From an uncultured Roseibium sp. (GTDB taxonomy: Bacteria > Pseudomonadota > Alphaproteobacteria > Rhizobiales > Stappiaceae), in contig NZ_OY780958.1 of assembly GCF_963675985.1 (NCBI RefSeq), positions 1,178,001 through 1,242,000 of the forward strand: a DNA stretch of 64,000 nucleotides, read 5' to 3'. Every line of letters starts with the position of its first letter. The first letter of the stretch is position 1. Below, piece after piece: positions 7,306 to 14,767 of this stretch. A model generated the notes under the pieces. The model had not been told where the DNA came from, did no database searches, and saw only the letters and a program-made list of their open reading frames with translations. Position numbers and translations under genes: made by a program.

Positions 7306-9375
7306 ATGACTGCACATGCAGGAACGCCGCGCCGCCTGGAGAGCTATGTCTGCGGGGGGTGGACCCCGGGCGCTGGCGAGGGCAAACCGCTGTTGAATGC
7401 GGCGACCGGGGAACCGGTCGCCTTCATCGATTCAAGCGGTATCGATTTCGCCGAGATGCTGGCGTTCGGCCGGGATAAGGCGGGGGCGAGCCTGCGCGCC
7501 ATGTCGTTCCACGAGCGCGCGCTGATGCTGAAAGCCATCGGTCTGGCGCTGATGGAAAAGAAGGAAGAGTTTTACGCCGAAAGCCTTGCGACGGGGGCGA
7601 CCCGCGCCGATGGCTGGGTCGACATCGAAGGCGGCATCGTCACCCTGATGAACTACGCCTCCAAGGGCCGGCGGGAACTGCCGAATACCAAGGTTCTGGT
7701 CGACGGGCCGGTGGAACCGCTGTCGAAGGATTCCAGCTTTTCCGCCCAGCATATCCTGACGCCGCTTCATGGCGTCGCCGTCCACATCAACGCCTTCAAC
7801 TTCCCCTGTTGGGGCATGCTGGAAAAGATTGCGCCGACGCTGCTTGCCGGTATGCCGGCGATCGTCAAGCCGGCCAGCCAGACAGCCTATCTGACCGAGC
7901 TGATGGTCCGCCGTATCGTCGAAACCGGTATCCTGCCGGACGGCGCGCTGCAGCTCATCTGCGGTTCGACCGGCGATCTCCTCGATCACGTCACCTGCCA
8001 GGATGTGGTCACCTTCACCGGGTCCGCCTCTACCGGGCGCATGCTCAAGGCGCAGCCGGCGATCATCGAGAACTCGGTTCGTTTCACCATGGAGGCCGAC
8101 AGTCTGAACGCGGCGATCCTGGGCACCGATGCCGGTCCCGGCACGGAGGAGTTCGATCTCTTCGTCAAGGAAGTCGCCAGGGAAATGACGGTCAAGGCCG
8201 GGCAGAAATGCACCGCCATCCGCCGGGTGATCGCCCCGCGCGCCCACGTCGACGCGCTGGTTGCCGCCCTGACGGAACGCCTGGGCAAGACGGTCGTCGG
8301 CGACCCGGCCAACGAGGGCACTCGCATGGGCGCGCTTGCAAGCCTCGACCAGCGCGACGAGGTACGCGACCGGATCAAGGACCTGTCTCAGGACGCGGAG
8401 ATCGTCGCTGGCGCCCCCGATGCCGTCCAGGTTGCCTCTGGCGATGCCGACAAGGGCGCGTTCCTCAATCCGGTGCTGCTTTACTGCGCCAAGCCGTTCG
8501 AGGCGAAGGCCGTGCACGATGTCGAGGCCTTCGGCCCGGTTTCGACCGTCATGCCCTATGACACGATCGAGGAAGCCGTAGACCTCACCCACAAGGGCAA
8601 GGGCTCGCTGGTCGCCTCTGTCTTCACCAACGACCCCAAGGTCGCCGAAGACGTGGTGCTCGGCATGGCGCCGTTCCACGGCCGTGTCATGATCGGCAAT
8701 CGCGCCAGCGCCAAAAGCTCCACCGGCCACGGGTCTCCGCTGCCAATGCTGGTCCATGGCGGACCGGGCCGTGCGGGGGGCGGCGAGGAACTCGGCGGCT
8801 TGCGCGGCGTCAAGCACTACATGCAGCGCACCGCCGTGCAGGGTGTGCCGCGCCTCCTGTCGGCCGTCACCGGCCGCTGGATGGACGGTGCCGATGTCTA
8901 CAAGGACGGTGTGCACCCGTTCCGCAAGTCGCTGGCGGAACTGAAGATCGGCGACCAGCTCGTCACTGCGAGCCGCGAGGTCACGCTGGAGGATATCGAG
9001 CATTTCGCCGAGTTCACCGGCGACACCTTCTATGCCCATATGGACGAGGAAGCGGCCAAGGCGAACCCGTTCTTCGAAGGCCGGGTGGCCCACGGCTACC
9101 TGATCGTCTCCTTCGCAGCCGGCCTGTTCGTCGATCCTGCTCCGGGTCCGGTGCTGGCCAACTACGGCGTCGACAACCTGCGCTTCCTGACCCCGGTCAA
9201 CCCGGGCGACACGCTGCAGGTCCAATTGACGGCCAAGGAAATCAACCCCCGCGTCAACGCCGACTACGGCGAGGTGCGCTGGGACTGCCAGGTGACCAAC
9301 CAGAACGGCGACGCGGTTGCCCTCTACGACGTGCTCACCATGGTCGCCAAGACCTGGCCGTTGGCGGAAAGCTGA
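7306..9375 (+). CDS. paaZ: PaaZ, oxepin-CoA hydrolase / 3-oxo-5,6-dehydrosuberyl-CoA semialdehyde dehydrogenase
   Basis: A 689-residue fusion enzyme that opens the oxepin-CoA ring and oxidises the resulting aldehyde. Residues about 1-520 are an aldehyde dehydrogenase domain, with the cofactor loop FTGSASTGRML near 240, the motif MEADSLNAAILG near 262 and the catalytic Cys in GQKCTAIRR near 300. Residues about 535-689 are a MaoC-type hotdog hydratase domain with FTGDTFYAHMDEEAAKANPF, containing the usual Asp/His pair, then GRVAHGYLIVS. It is the last gene of the plus-strand paa operon. Full length for the family; no damage seen. Confidence 0.95.
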   Translation: MTAHAGTPRRLESYVCGGWTPGAGEGKPLLNAATGEPVAFIDSSGIDFAEMLAFGRDKAGASLRAMSFHERALMLKAIGLALMEKKEEFYAESLATGATRADGWVDIEGGIVTLMNYASKGRRELPNTKVLVDGPVEPLSKDSSFSAQHILTPLHGVAVHINAFNFPCWGMLEKIAPTLLAGMPAIVKPASQTAYLTELMVRRIVETGILPDGALQLICGSTGDLLDHVTCQDVVTFTGSASTGRMLKAQPAIIENSVRFTMEADSLNAAILGTDAGPGTEEFDLFVKEVAREMTVKAGQKCTAIRRVIAPRAHVDALVAALTERLGKTVVGDPANEGTRMGALASLDQRDEVRDRIKDLSQDAEIVAGAPDAVQVASGDADKGAFLNPVLLYCAKPFEAKAVHDVEAFGPVSTVMPYDTIEEAVDLTHKGKGSLVASVFTNDPKVAEDVVLGMAPFHGRVMIGNRASAKSSTGHGSPLPMLVHGGPGRAGGGEELGGLRGVKHYMQRTAVQGVPRLLSAVTGRWMDGADVYKDGVHPFRKSLAELKIGDQLVTASREVTLEDIEHFAEFTGDTFYAHMDEEAAKANPFFEGRVAHGYLIVSFAAGLFVDPAPGPVLANYGVDNLRFLTPVNPGDTLQVQLTAKEINPRVNADYGEVRWDCQVTNQNGDAVALYDVLTMVAKTWPLAES

Positions 9376-9419
9376 GGCGGGGGCGGGTGAGGCCCTCTGT
9401 CTTGCGCCAACCGCGATTG

Positions 9420-9575
9420 TCACCCCGGGCAAACGCAGTGCGACCCGGGGCCCACTCGTTTGCAGAGCGTCGACGATCGATTTAAACCCGCTGGAGGACT
9501 GGCAAAACAGCCAGCATTTCAGCAAGTGGCACTGCGAGTAGGCCCCGGGTCTTCACTTCGTTCCGCCCGGGGTGA
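9420..9575. repeat. Nested inverted-repeat intergenic element after paaZ
   Basis: TCACCCCGGGC at 9420-9430 is the exact inverted copy of GCCCGGGGTGA at 9565-9575. A second nested pair is formed by GACCCGGGGCC near 9442 and GGCCCCGGGTC near 9541. The 'TCACCCCGG...CCGGGG' core recurs near 14485, as is typical of dispersed palindromic intergenic repeats in alphaproteobacteria. No protein-coding potential was recognised. Confidence 0.65.
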
Positions 9576-9652
9576 CGGGCTGAGTGTGGGGCTACACGCC
9601 GAAGTATCTCTCTGGAACCGGCCGGGTCACGTCCCTATGATGTTTGAGGTCT

Positions 9653-10279
9653 ATGTCTGGCGATAGACCTCATCTGAGAACAACGGGACCGACCTTGGAT
9701 ATTGAAGAAGCCGTCAAGAAGAGCCTGGGGCCTCAAAACCTCTCGGATTTCTGCGAAACCGGCTACGGCTGGGTCTCCCGGGTCAAAGAGAGCTTCATGC
9801 TCGGTCCCCGCTATCTGGTTTCGTACAATTACCCCACACAAGTGGACGAGATCGAATACATCCTCCAATTTTCCCGTGATGCAAACCGGGACTTGCTGCG
9901 TGATTTCTATCGGTCGACGAATGGCATGCGCATTCTGTCGGACCATTTTGTCGTGCCCGGCGTGCGCTTCTGGACTCCGGAACTGCATGGGCTTGATTTC
10001 TTCAATATTCCCCTCGACATACAGGTGATGTCGGGATTTGAGTATCCCCGCCACGCTCCGGTCTCCGGCGCTGTGATCGGATCCAGCTTCAGGACCATTG
10101 ACGGCACGACGCTTCATCTAAAGGATATCCTGGCCGATGACGGCAGGATCGTCTGCGGATTTTTCCAGGAGGACGCATCCGTCCTGGAAACATTTCCCGA
10201 TTTTCAAACCTGGATTGCTAAGAGGATAGATGGCGCCAAGGCGGAATATGCCGCTTTGCTCAGGAGCAAGATGATTTAG
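9653..10279 (+). CDS. SMI1/KNR4 (SUKH) family protein, probable orphan immunity protein
   Basis: A protein of about 208 residues. The segment LLRDFYRSTNGMRILSDHFV, followed by a beta-rich stretch, the DGR..CGFFQED strand and a C-terminal helix, resembles the SMI1/KNR4 (SUKH) fold, which in bacteria is mostly used by immunity proteins that neutralise polymorphic toxins. ATG 9653 is chosen; an upstream TTG (9644) and a downstream TTG (9695) are also in frame, so the start is uncertain. Two 60-base lines counted inside the gene are about 52% GC against 72% for a line in paaZ, suggesting transfer. It is followed by an Imm53 gene and no cognate toxin is present. The family call rests on pattern recognition, not a profile search. 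Confidence 0.6.
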   Translation: MSGDRPHLRTTGPTLDIEEAVKKSLGPQNLSDFCETGYGWVSRVKESFMLGPRYLVSYNYPTQVDEIEYILQFSRDANRDLLRDFYRSTNGMRILSDHFVVPGVRFWTPELHGLDFFNIPLDIQVMSGFEYPRHAPVSGAVIGSSFRTIDGTTLHLKDILADDGRIVCGFFQEDASVLETFPDFQTWIAKRIDGAKAEYAALLRSKMI

Positions 10280-10409
10280 AGCCGAGGCAGGCTCATCTGA
10301 GATGACCTCGCAGGTGGGTAAGGGCGTGCGATCGGCGCGATAAGCCTGGTTCCAATATGCCGACCCACCGGCTCTTGCCGAACAGGCACGAACATCATAG
10401 CGTCCGGTT

Positions 10410-10754
10410 ATGGAGCACACTTCATCAGACAACATGGCCTGGCTCACGCGCTGGTATGCGAACGAGTGCAACGGCGATTGGGAACACCAGAGCGGCATCA
10501 GGATTACAACGATCGATAATCCGGGGTGGAACGTAAAGATCAACCTTTACGGGACACTGTTGGAAGAAGTTCATTTCCCACCTGTCCGTTTCAACGTCGA
10601 CGTGCCCAACGGGGATCCCACGCAGAGATGGTACATGTGCCGGGTGGCCGACTTTAGCTTCATCGGGTCAGGTGGCGCGTTGGATCTGGATGTAATCCTG
10701 GGCATTTTCCGCGAATGGGCGGAAGCAAATACGCCTGAAGATGATCAAGTTTGA
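10410..10754 (+). CDS. Imm53-family immunity protein
   Basis: A 114-residue protein with the hallmark of immunity protein family 53: an N-terminal LTRWYANECNGDWEH helix followed by a glycine turn, then RITTIDNPGWNVKINLYGT. The remainder (ETQRW-like DPTQRWYMCRVADFSFIGSG and a final ...ILGIFREWAE helix) also fits. Members bind and block toxins of contact-dependent or polymorphic systems in the producer's cytoplasm. Here there is no toxin, secretion or CDI gene nearby, so it is an orphan, probably defending against neighbours' toxins. One counted line is about 47% GC, well below the surrounding paa genes. It lies 130 bases after the SUKH gene on the same strand. Confidence 0.8.
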   Translation: MEHTSSDNMAWLTRWYANECNGDWEHQSGIRITTIDNPGWNVKINLYGTLLEEVHFPPVRFNVDVPNGDPTQRWYMCRVADFSFIGSGGALDLDVILGIFREWAEANTPEDDQV

Positions 10755-10841
10755 ATGCTTGGTCTTACCCGAACGTTCTGTGGATTTAGATTAGATGCTG
10801 TGTGCTGTGCAGATCAACGGGAATGAGCTGCGTGCACCCAA

Positions 10842-10968
10842 GTTACCTCCCATGGGGAGAGGTCGGAGCGGAGCTCCGGGTGAGGGGATCAAACTCTCCG
10901 TGTTATACCAGCGCAACAATCCCTCACCCTAACCCTCTCCCAATGGGAGAGGGGACTTTGGGGGGGCT
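10842..10968. repeat. Dispersed intergenic repeat (GGGAGAGG / CTCCGGGTGAGG type), copy 1
   Basis: The arms CCATGGGGAGAGGTCGGAG...CTCCGGGTGAGGGG and CCCTCACCCTAACCCTCTCC...TGGGAGAGGGG are inverted with respect to each other. The same arrangement recurs at about 29499-29607 in this window. Such CCCTCACCC repeats are common non-coding elements in proteobacteria. Together with the terminator at 11001-11029 it occupies the 318-base gap between the Imm53 gene and paaR; I see no gene there. Confidence 0.65.
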
Positions 10969-11000
10969 GTTCCTTACAATCGCCACGTTAGAACCACCTC

Positions 11001-11029
11001 AAAAAAAATGACCGGGCAGGGCCCGGTCA
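11001..11029 (-). terminator. Intrinsic terminator of the paaG-I-K-R operon
   Basis: Read on the minus strand, a perfect 9-bp stem (TGACCGGGC / GCCCGGTCA, 3-base loop) is followed directly by eight T residues. It lies 44 bases after the paaR stop codon, a classic Rho-independent terminator. Confidence 0.9.
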
Positions 11030-11072
11030 TGAGGTCGTGTGGGAGTTTATGGTTATTGTGAACGGGTGACGG

Positions 11073-11672
11073 TCAGCGGACCGCCTTGATGCCTTCCAGC
11101 ACCAGGGTGGTGGCAATGTCGGCGTAGTCGTCGCGGGTTATCGGACCGCCTTCGCGGAACCACATGTAGGCCCAGTTCATCATGCCGAAGAGCGACATTG
11201 TGACCGGCATCAGAAGTGGCCGTTCCGTGTTGTCGAGAGACGGATTGATCTCCCGCAGGATGGCTGAGAAGCGGCGGACGATGCGACGTTCGATGGCGCG
11301 GATTGCATCGCGCTGATCGTCGTTCAGCGCCTCGGAGGCATTGAGCTGGACCTTGTGCTCGTTGTCCGCGTCCCGGTAGCTCTCCAGCGTGACGCGTACC
11401 AGCGCATGCAGGCGGTCTTCGGCTGAGGCCTTCGGATCGTCTGCGGCCTCGACGGCGGCGTCCAGATCCTCCAGGTGGCTCTGGATGATGGCGAAGATCA
11501 GGGCGTCCTTGGCCGGGTAGTAGTGATAGAGCAGGGACTTGGACACGCCGGCGGAATTGGCGACCAGGGACATGGAGGCCTTCTCCATGCCCTGTTCGGC
11601 AAAGACGGCAGCCGCACTCTCCAGAATGCTGCGCTGCTTGTCTTCAAAATCGCTGGCGCGGGTGCGGGCCAT
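11073..11672 (-). CDS. paaR: TetR-family regulator, probable PaaR repressor of the paa operons
   Basis: A 199-residue TetR protein. The N-terminal helix-turn-helix is clear (ILESAAAVFAEQGMEKASMS, then AGVSKSLLYHYYPAKDALIF); the C-terminal ligand domain includes a long helix with DADNEHKVQLNASEALND. It is the last gene of the minus-strand paaG-paaI-paaK-paaR operon and is followed by a strong terminator. The GACC-N4-GGTC palindromes before paaA and paaG fit a TetR dimer, and PaaR homologues are known to respond to phenylacetyl-CoA. The role as autoregulated paa repressor is inferred from location and operators. Confidence 0.8.
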   Translation of the reverse strand: MARTRASDFEDKQRSILESAAAVFAEQGMEKASMSLVANSAGVSKSLLYHYYPAKDALIFAIIQSHLEDLDAAVEAADDPKASAEDRLHALVRVTLESYRDADNEHKVQLNASEALNDDQRDAIRAIERRIVRRFSAILREINPSLDNTERPLLMPVTMSLFGMMNWAYMWFREGGPITRDDYADIATTLVLEGIKAVR

Positions 11673-11721
11673 GCCTTTGCTTCACCTGTTTTTTTGAACT
11701 GGAAGGAGGGGGGACCCCTCC

Positions 11722-13032
11722 TTACCCCTTGGGCCGGTTGTCGACGACCCGTTTGGCCTTGCCCTGGGAGCGTTCCACGCCGCCCGGCTCGGTCACGTCG
11801 ATGCGGGTGGAAACGCCGATCACGCTCTTGATGTGATGGGCAAGTTCCTTCGCCGATGCGCCGCGAGCGTCGGCGCTGGCAGCGGTCTCGGTCGATTCCA
11901 CGTGGACGGTCATGTTGTCCATACGGCCGTCGCGGTTGAGCTCGATCTGGAAATGGGGCGCGAGGCCGGGGCATTTCAGGATCTGCTCCTCGATCTGGGT
12001 CGGAAAGACGTTGACGCCGCGCAGGATGATCATGTCGTCGGACCGGCCGGTGATCTTTTCCATCCGCCGCATGGAGCGGGCCGTGCCCGGCAGAAGCCGT
12101 GTCAGGTCGCGGGTGCGGTAGCGGATGATCGGCAGGGCTTCCTTGGAGAGCGAGGTGAACACCAGTTCTCCTTCCTCACCGTCGGGCAGGACCTCGCCGG
12201 TCACGGGATCGATTACTTCCGGATAGAAGTGGTCTTCCCAGATGTGCAGGCCGTCCTTGGTCTCTACGCATTCGTTGGCGACGCCCGGACCCATGACCTC
12301 GGAGAGGCCGTAGATGTCGACCGCATGCATGTCGAAGGCCTGTTCGATTTCCTGGCGCATGGCGTTGGTCCAGGGTTCGGCGCCGAAGATTCCGACGGCA
12401 AGCGAGCTTTCGCGCGGGTCGAGGCCCTGGCGGCGGAACTCGTCGAGGACCGACAGCATGTAGGACGGTGTCACCATGATGATGCGCGGCTTGAAGTCGT
12501 CGATCAGCGTCACCTGGCGTTCGGTCATGCCGCCGGACATGGGCACCACGGTGCAGCCCAGCTTCTCGGCGCCGTAATGGGCGCCGAGGCCACCGGTGAA
12601 CAGGCCATAGCCATAGGCAACATGGACGATGTCGCCCCGGCGGCCGCCGGAGGCGCGGATCGAACGGGCGACCATGGACGCCCAGGTGTCGATGTCCTTT
12701 GCCGTGTAACCGACCACGGTCGGCTTGCCGGTGGTGCCGGAAGAGGCATGGACGCGCACCACATCGGACTGCGGCACGGCGAACATGCCGAAGGGATAGT
12801 TGTCGCGCAGGTCCGTCTTGACCGTGAAGGGGAACTTGGCGAGGTCGCCCAAGGTCTTCAGATCATCCGGATGGACGCCGTGGGCGTCGAACTTCTGCTT
12901 GTAGAACGGCGAGTTGTTGTAGGCGTGGGCAAGCGACCACTTCATCCGCTCAAGCTGCAGGGCCGCGATCTCGTCGCGCGAAGCTGTCTCGATCGGCTCC
13001 AGATCGCCGGGACGAGGTGACAGATCCTCCAT
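11722..13032 (-). CDS. paaK: Phenylacetate-CoA ligase
   Basis: A 436-residue AMP-forming ligase that activates phenylacetate to phenylacetyl-CoA, the first pathway step and the source of the inducer. The P-loop-like HASSGTTGKPTVVGYT is near residue 95, the adenylation motif DIYGLSEVMGPGVANEC near 240, and RTRDLTRLLPG, then GRSDDMIILRGVNVFPTQIE near 320, mark the hinge and C-terminal domain. Its length is normal for PaaK. It stands between paaI and paaR, with 43 bases after paaI and 49 before paaR. Confidence 0.96.
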   Translation of the reverse strand: MEDLSPRPGDLEPIETASRDEIAALQLERMKWSLAHAYNNSPFYKQKFDAHGVHPDDLKTLGDLAKFPFTVKTDLRDNYPFGMFAVPQSDVVRVHASSGTTGKPTVVGYTAKDIDTWASMVARSIRASGGRRGDIVHVAYGYGLFTGGLGAHYGAEKLGCTVVPMSGGMTERQVTLIDDFKPRIIMVTPSYMLSVLDEFRRQGLDPRESSLAVGIFGAEPWTNAMRQEIEQAFDMHAVDIYGLSEVMGPGVANECVETKDGLHIWEDHFYPEVIDPVTGEVLPDGEEGELVFTSLSKEALPIIRYRTRDLTRLLPGTARSMRRMEKITGRSDDMIILRGVNVFPTQIEEQILKCPGLAPHFQIELNRDGRMDNMTVHVESTETAASADARGASAKELAHHIKSVIGVSTRIDVTEPGGVERSQGKAKRVVDNRPKG

Positions 13033-13075
13033 GATTTCCTCCCTATTTCAGGCAGTACCAGGCCTTTTTGGCCGG

Positions 13076-13507
13076 TTACTCCGGTAGATGCGTACCCTTG
13101 ACGGTGGCTGAGTGGCCGGTGAACCGGGCAATCATTTCGCCGTTCTGATTGGTTATGGTGATGTCGTAGAGCCCGGTGCGTTTCTTGCGCGCGACTTCCC
13201 GGGCTTCCGCTGTCAGCCGGTCGCCGATGCGGCCGGGGGCCAGAAAGGTGACCGAGCAGTGCTGGGCGACGGTCAGCTGGTTGTAGGTGTTGCAGGCAAA
13301 GGCGAAGGCGCTGTCGCACAGGGTGAAGATATAACCGCCATGACAGTTGCCCTGGCCGTTCGACATGGCCTCGGTGACGGTCATGGACATGGTCGCTTCA
13401 CCGGGGGCGATATGCTCCAGCTTCATGCCGAGTTTCTGGCTGGCGTGGTCGTTGGCCCACATGGCCTTCGCGCAGGCGTCGGCCATTTCCTGAGGGGACA
13501 TGGTCAT
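13076..13507 (-). CDS. paaI: PaaI hotdog thioesterase
   Basis: A 143-residue hotdog-fold thioesterase that hydrolyses stalled or toxic aryl-CoA intermediates, protecting CoA pools when ring opening lags. The family motif NCHGGYIFTLCDSAFAFACN holds the HGG turn and catalytic Asp. The end has the typical GRTGLYDI-like strand (KKRTGLYDITITNQNGEMIARFTG). ATG 13507 overlaps the paaG stop as ATGA, so it is translationally coupled to paaG; the downstream ATG two codons later is an alternative. Confidence 0.94.
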   Translation of the reverse strand: MTMSPQEMADACAKAMWANDHASQKLGMKLEHIAPGEATMSMTVTEAMSNGQGNCHGGYIFTLCDSAFAFACNTYNQLTVAQHCSVTFLAPGRIGDRLTAEAREVARKKRTGLYDITITNQNGEMIARFTGHSATVKGTHLPE

Positions 13508-14298
13508 TTGCCGCGAAACTCCGGTGTGCGTTTTTCCAGGAAGGCGGTGACGCCTTCCGCGTAATCGGCGCTCTTTCCGGCCTCGCGCTGAAAGTCCCGC
13601 TCAAGATCGATCTGGGCGTCGAAGGAATTGGTCGAGGCGGCCTGGATCAGCTTCTTGGTGAGGCCGAGGCCGAGGGTCGGACCATTGGCGAGCTTGCGGG
13701 CAAGCGCCGTGGCCTCGTCCATAAGCTTGTCGTCGTCGATGGCCTTCCAGATCATGCCCCAGTCGGCGGCGGTTTCGGCGGGCAACGGTTCGGCGGTGAG
13801 CGCCAGCGCCTTGGCACGGGCTTCGCCGAGCAAATGGGTCAGCGACCAGCTGCCGCCGGCATCGGGCACAAGACCGATCTTGGAAAAGGCCTGAATGAAT
13901 TTCGCCGATTTGGCGGCCAGCACGATGTCGCAGGCCAGCGCGATATTGGCACCGGCGCCTGCCGCCACGCCGTTGACGGCACAGACGATCGGCTTTTCCA
14001 GGGACTTCATGATCCGCAGGGTCGGATTGTAGAGCGTGTCGAGGGTCACGCCGAGATCAGGGGCAGGGCCGCCGGCGCGCGGATCGCGATTGCCGAGATC
14101 CTGACCGGCACAAAAGCCGCGACCGGCCCCGGTCAGGAGCACCGCGCCGATATTGGCATCGTCACGAGCGCGCTCAAAACCGGCGCGCAGCGCGTAATGC
14201 ATATCCTCGTTGAAGGAATTCAGTTTGTCCGGACGGTTCAGCGTCAGTGTCAGGACGCGTTGGTCCTCGACCACCGTCACGGCGGTTGAATCGCTCAT
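13504..14298 (-). CDS. paaG: PaaG-type enoyl-CoA isomerase (epoxide to oxepin-CoA)
   Basis: A 264-residue crotonase-fold enzyme, predicted to isomerise 1,2-epoxyphenylacetyl-CoA to oxepin-CoA. Family motifs are GRGFCAGQDLGNRDPRAGG near residue 60, the oxyanion-hole region EKPIVCAVNGVAAGAGANIA near 100, and IGLVPDAGGSWSLTHLLGEA near 135 with the conserved Asp. ATG 14298 is preceded by GGGAGGAGACAT, far better than a more upstream ATG at 14364 that would run through the operator. It is the first gene of the minus-strand operon. A PaaF-type hydratase is a less likely alternative; adjacency to paaI favours PaaG. Confidence 0.9.
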   Translation of the reverse strand: MSDSTAVTVVEDQRVLTLTLNRPDKLNSFNEDMHYALRAGFERARDDANIGAVLLTGAGRGFCAGQDLGNRDPRAGGPAPDLGVTLDTLYNPTLRIMKSLEKPIVCAVNGVAAGAGANIALACDIVLAAKSAKFIQAFSKIGLVPDAGGSWSLTHLLGEARAKALALTAEPLPAETAADWGMIWKAIDDDKLMDEATALARKLANGPTLGLGLTKKLIQAASTNSFDAQIDLERDFQREAGKSADYAEGVTAFLEKRTPEFRGK

Positions 14299-14350
14299 AT
14301 GTCTCCTCCCTGCAGGCCTCCAGCCTATAGGACCTACTTTCCCATAGTCC

Positions 14351-14362
14351 GACCGGCCGGTC
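14351..14362. promoter_or_regulatory. Probable PaaR operator upstream of paaG
   Basis: GACCGGCCGGTC is a perfect 12-bp palindrome 53 bases upstream of the paaG start. It shares the GACCG-N2-CGGTC pattern with the site before paaA. A further CGGTC half-site lies near 14384. It is likely bound by the TetR protein encoded at the end of the same operon. Confidence 0.7.
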
Positions 14363-14481
14363 AATTAATTTTGACTGTCATTCGGTCGCATGTTTCAAGT
14401 TTGAAATAGTATGGTTCGGGGAGGGAGAGTTAGCAAACGCAAATGCGTGCGTAAGGGCGAAGCTTTGCGCCACGCACGAGC

Positions 14482-14700
14482 CGTCACCCCGGCCTCGAGC
14501 CGGGGCCTAATCCACGCTGCTGCGGATTCGGAATGTGGGAAGGGGCAGGGTGTTGCCTATCCCAAGGTTGTCATCCTGACCGCTGCGACGCGGAGAGTCG
14601 GGGCCCAGTATTCCGCGAGGCTGGTTGTTTGACCCGGGAGGACACGGGTTATTGGATCCCCGATCGCGCTGCGCTTGTCGGGGATAACAATCGTGGGGAG
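14482..14700. repeat. Palindromic intergenic repeats between paaG and metG
   Basis: CCCCGGC (14487-14493) pairs with GCCGGGG (14499-14505). Further downstream, TCATCCTGACCGCTGCGACGC...GTCGGGGCC and ATCCCCGAT...TTGTCGGGGAT form similar units. They belong to the same TCACCCCGG-type family as the element after paaZ. Nothing else was recognised in the roughly 470-base gap, apart from the PaaR operator at its left end. Confidence 0.5.
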
Positions 14701-14767
14701 GTAAGGCTCTGCCGAATTCCTGATGTCACCGCTCCGAAGATTAGAGCCGATGACACCGGGTTTTTTG

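Noticed and set aside
7432..9525. 697-codon open frame antisense to paaZ, and similar long antisense frames over parC, soxB, metG and paaE
   Set aside because: They mirror the codon structure of strong, GC-rich genes on the other strand, have no recognisable domains or ribosome sites, and the sense proteins match known families.
14299..14364. Upstream ATG for paaG at 14364
   Set aside because: The added 22 residues would cross the PaaR operator and lack family similarity; ATG 14298 has GGGAGGAG directly upstream.
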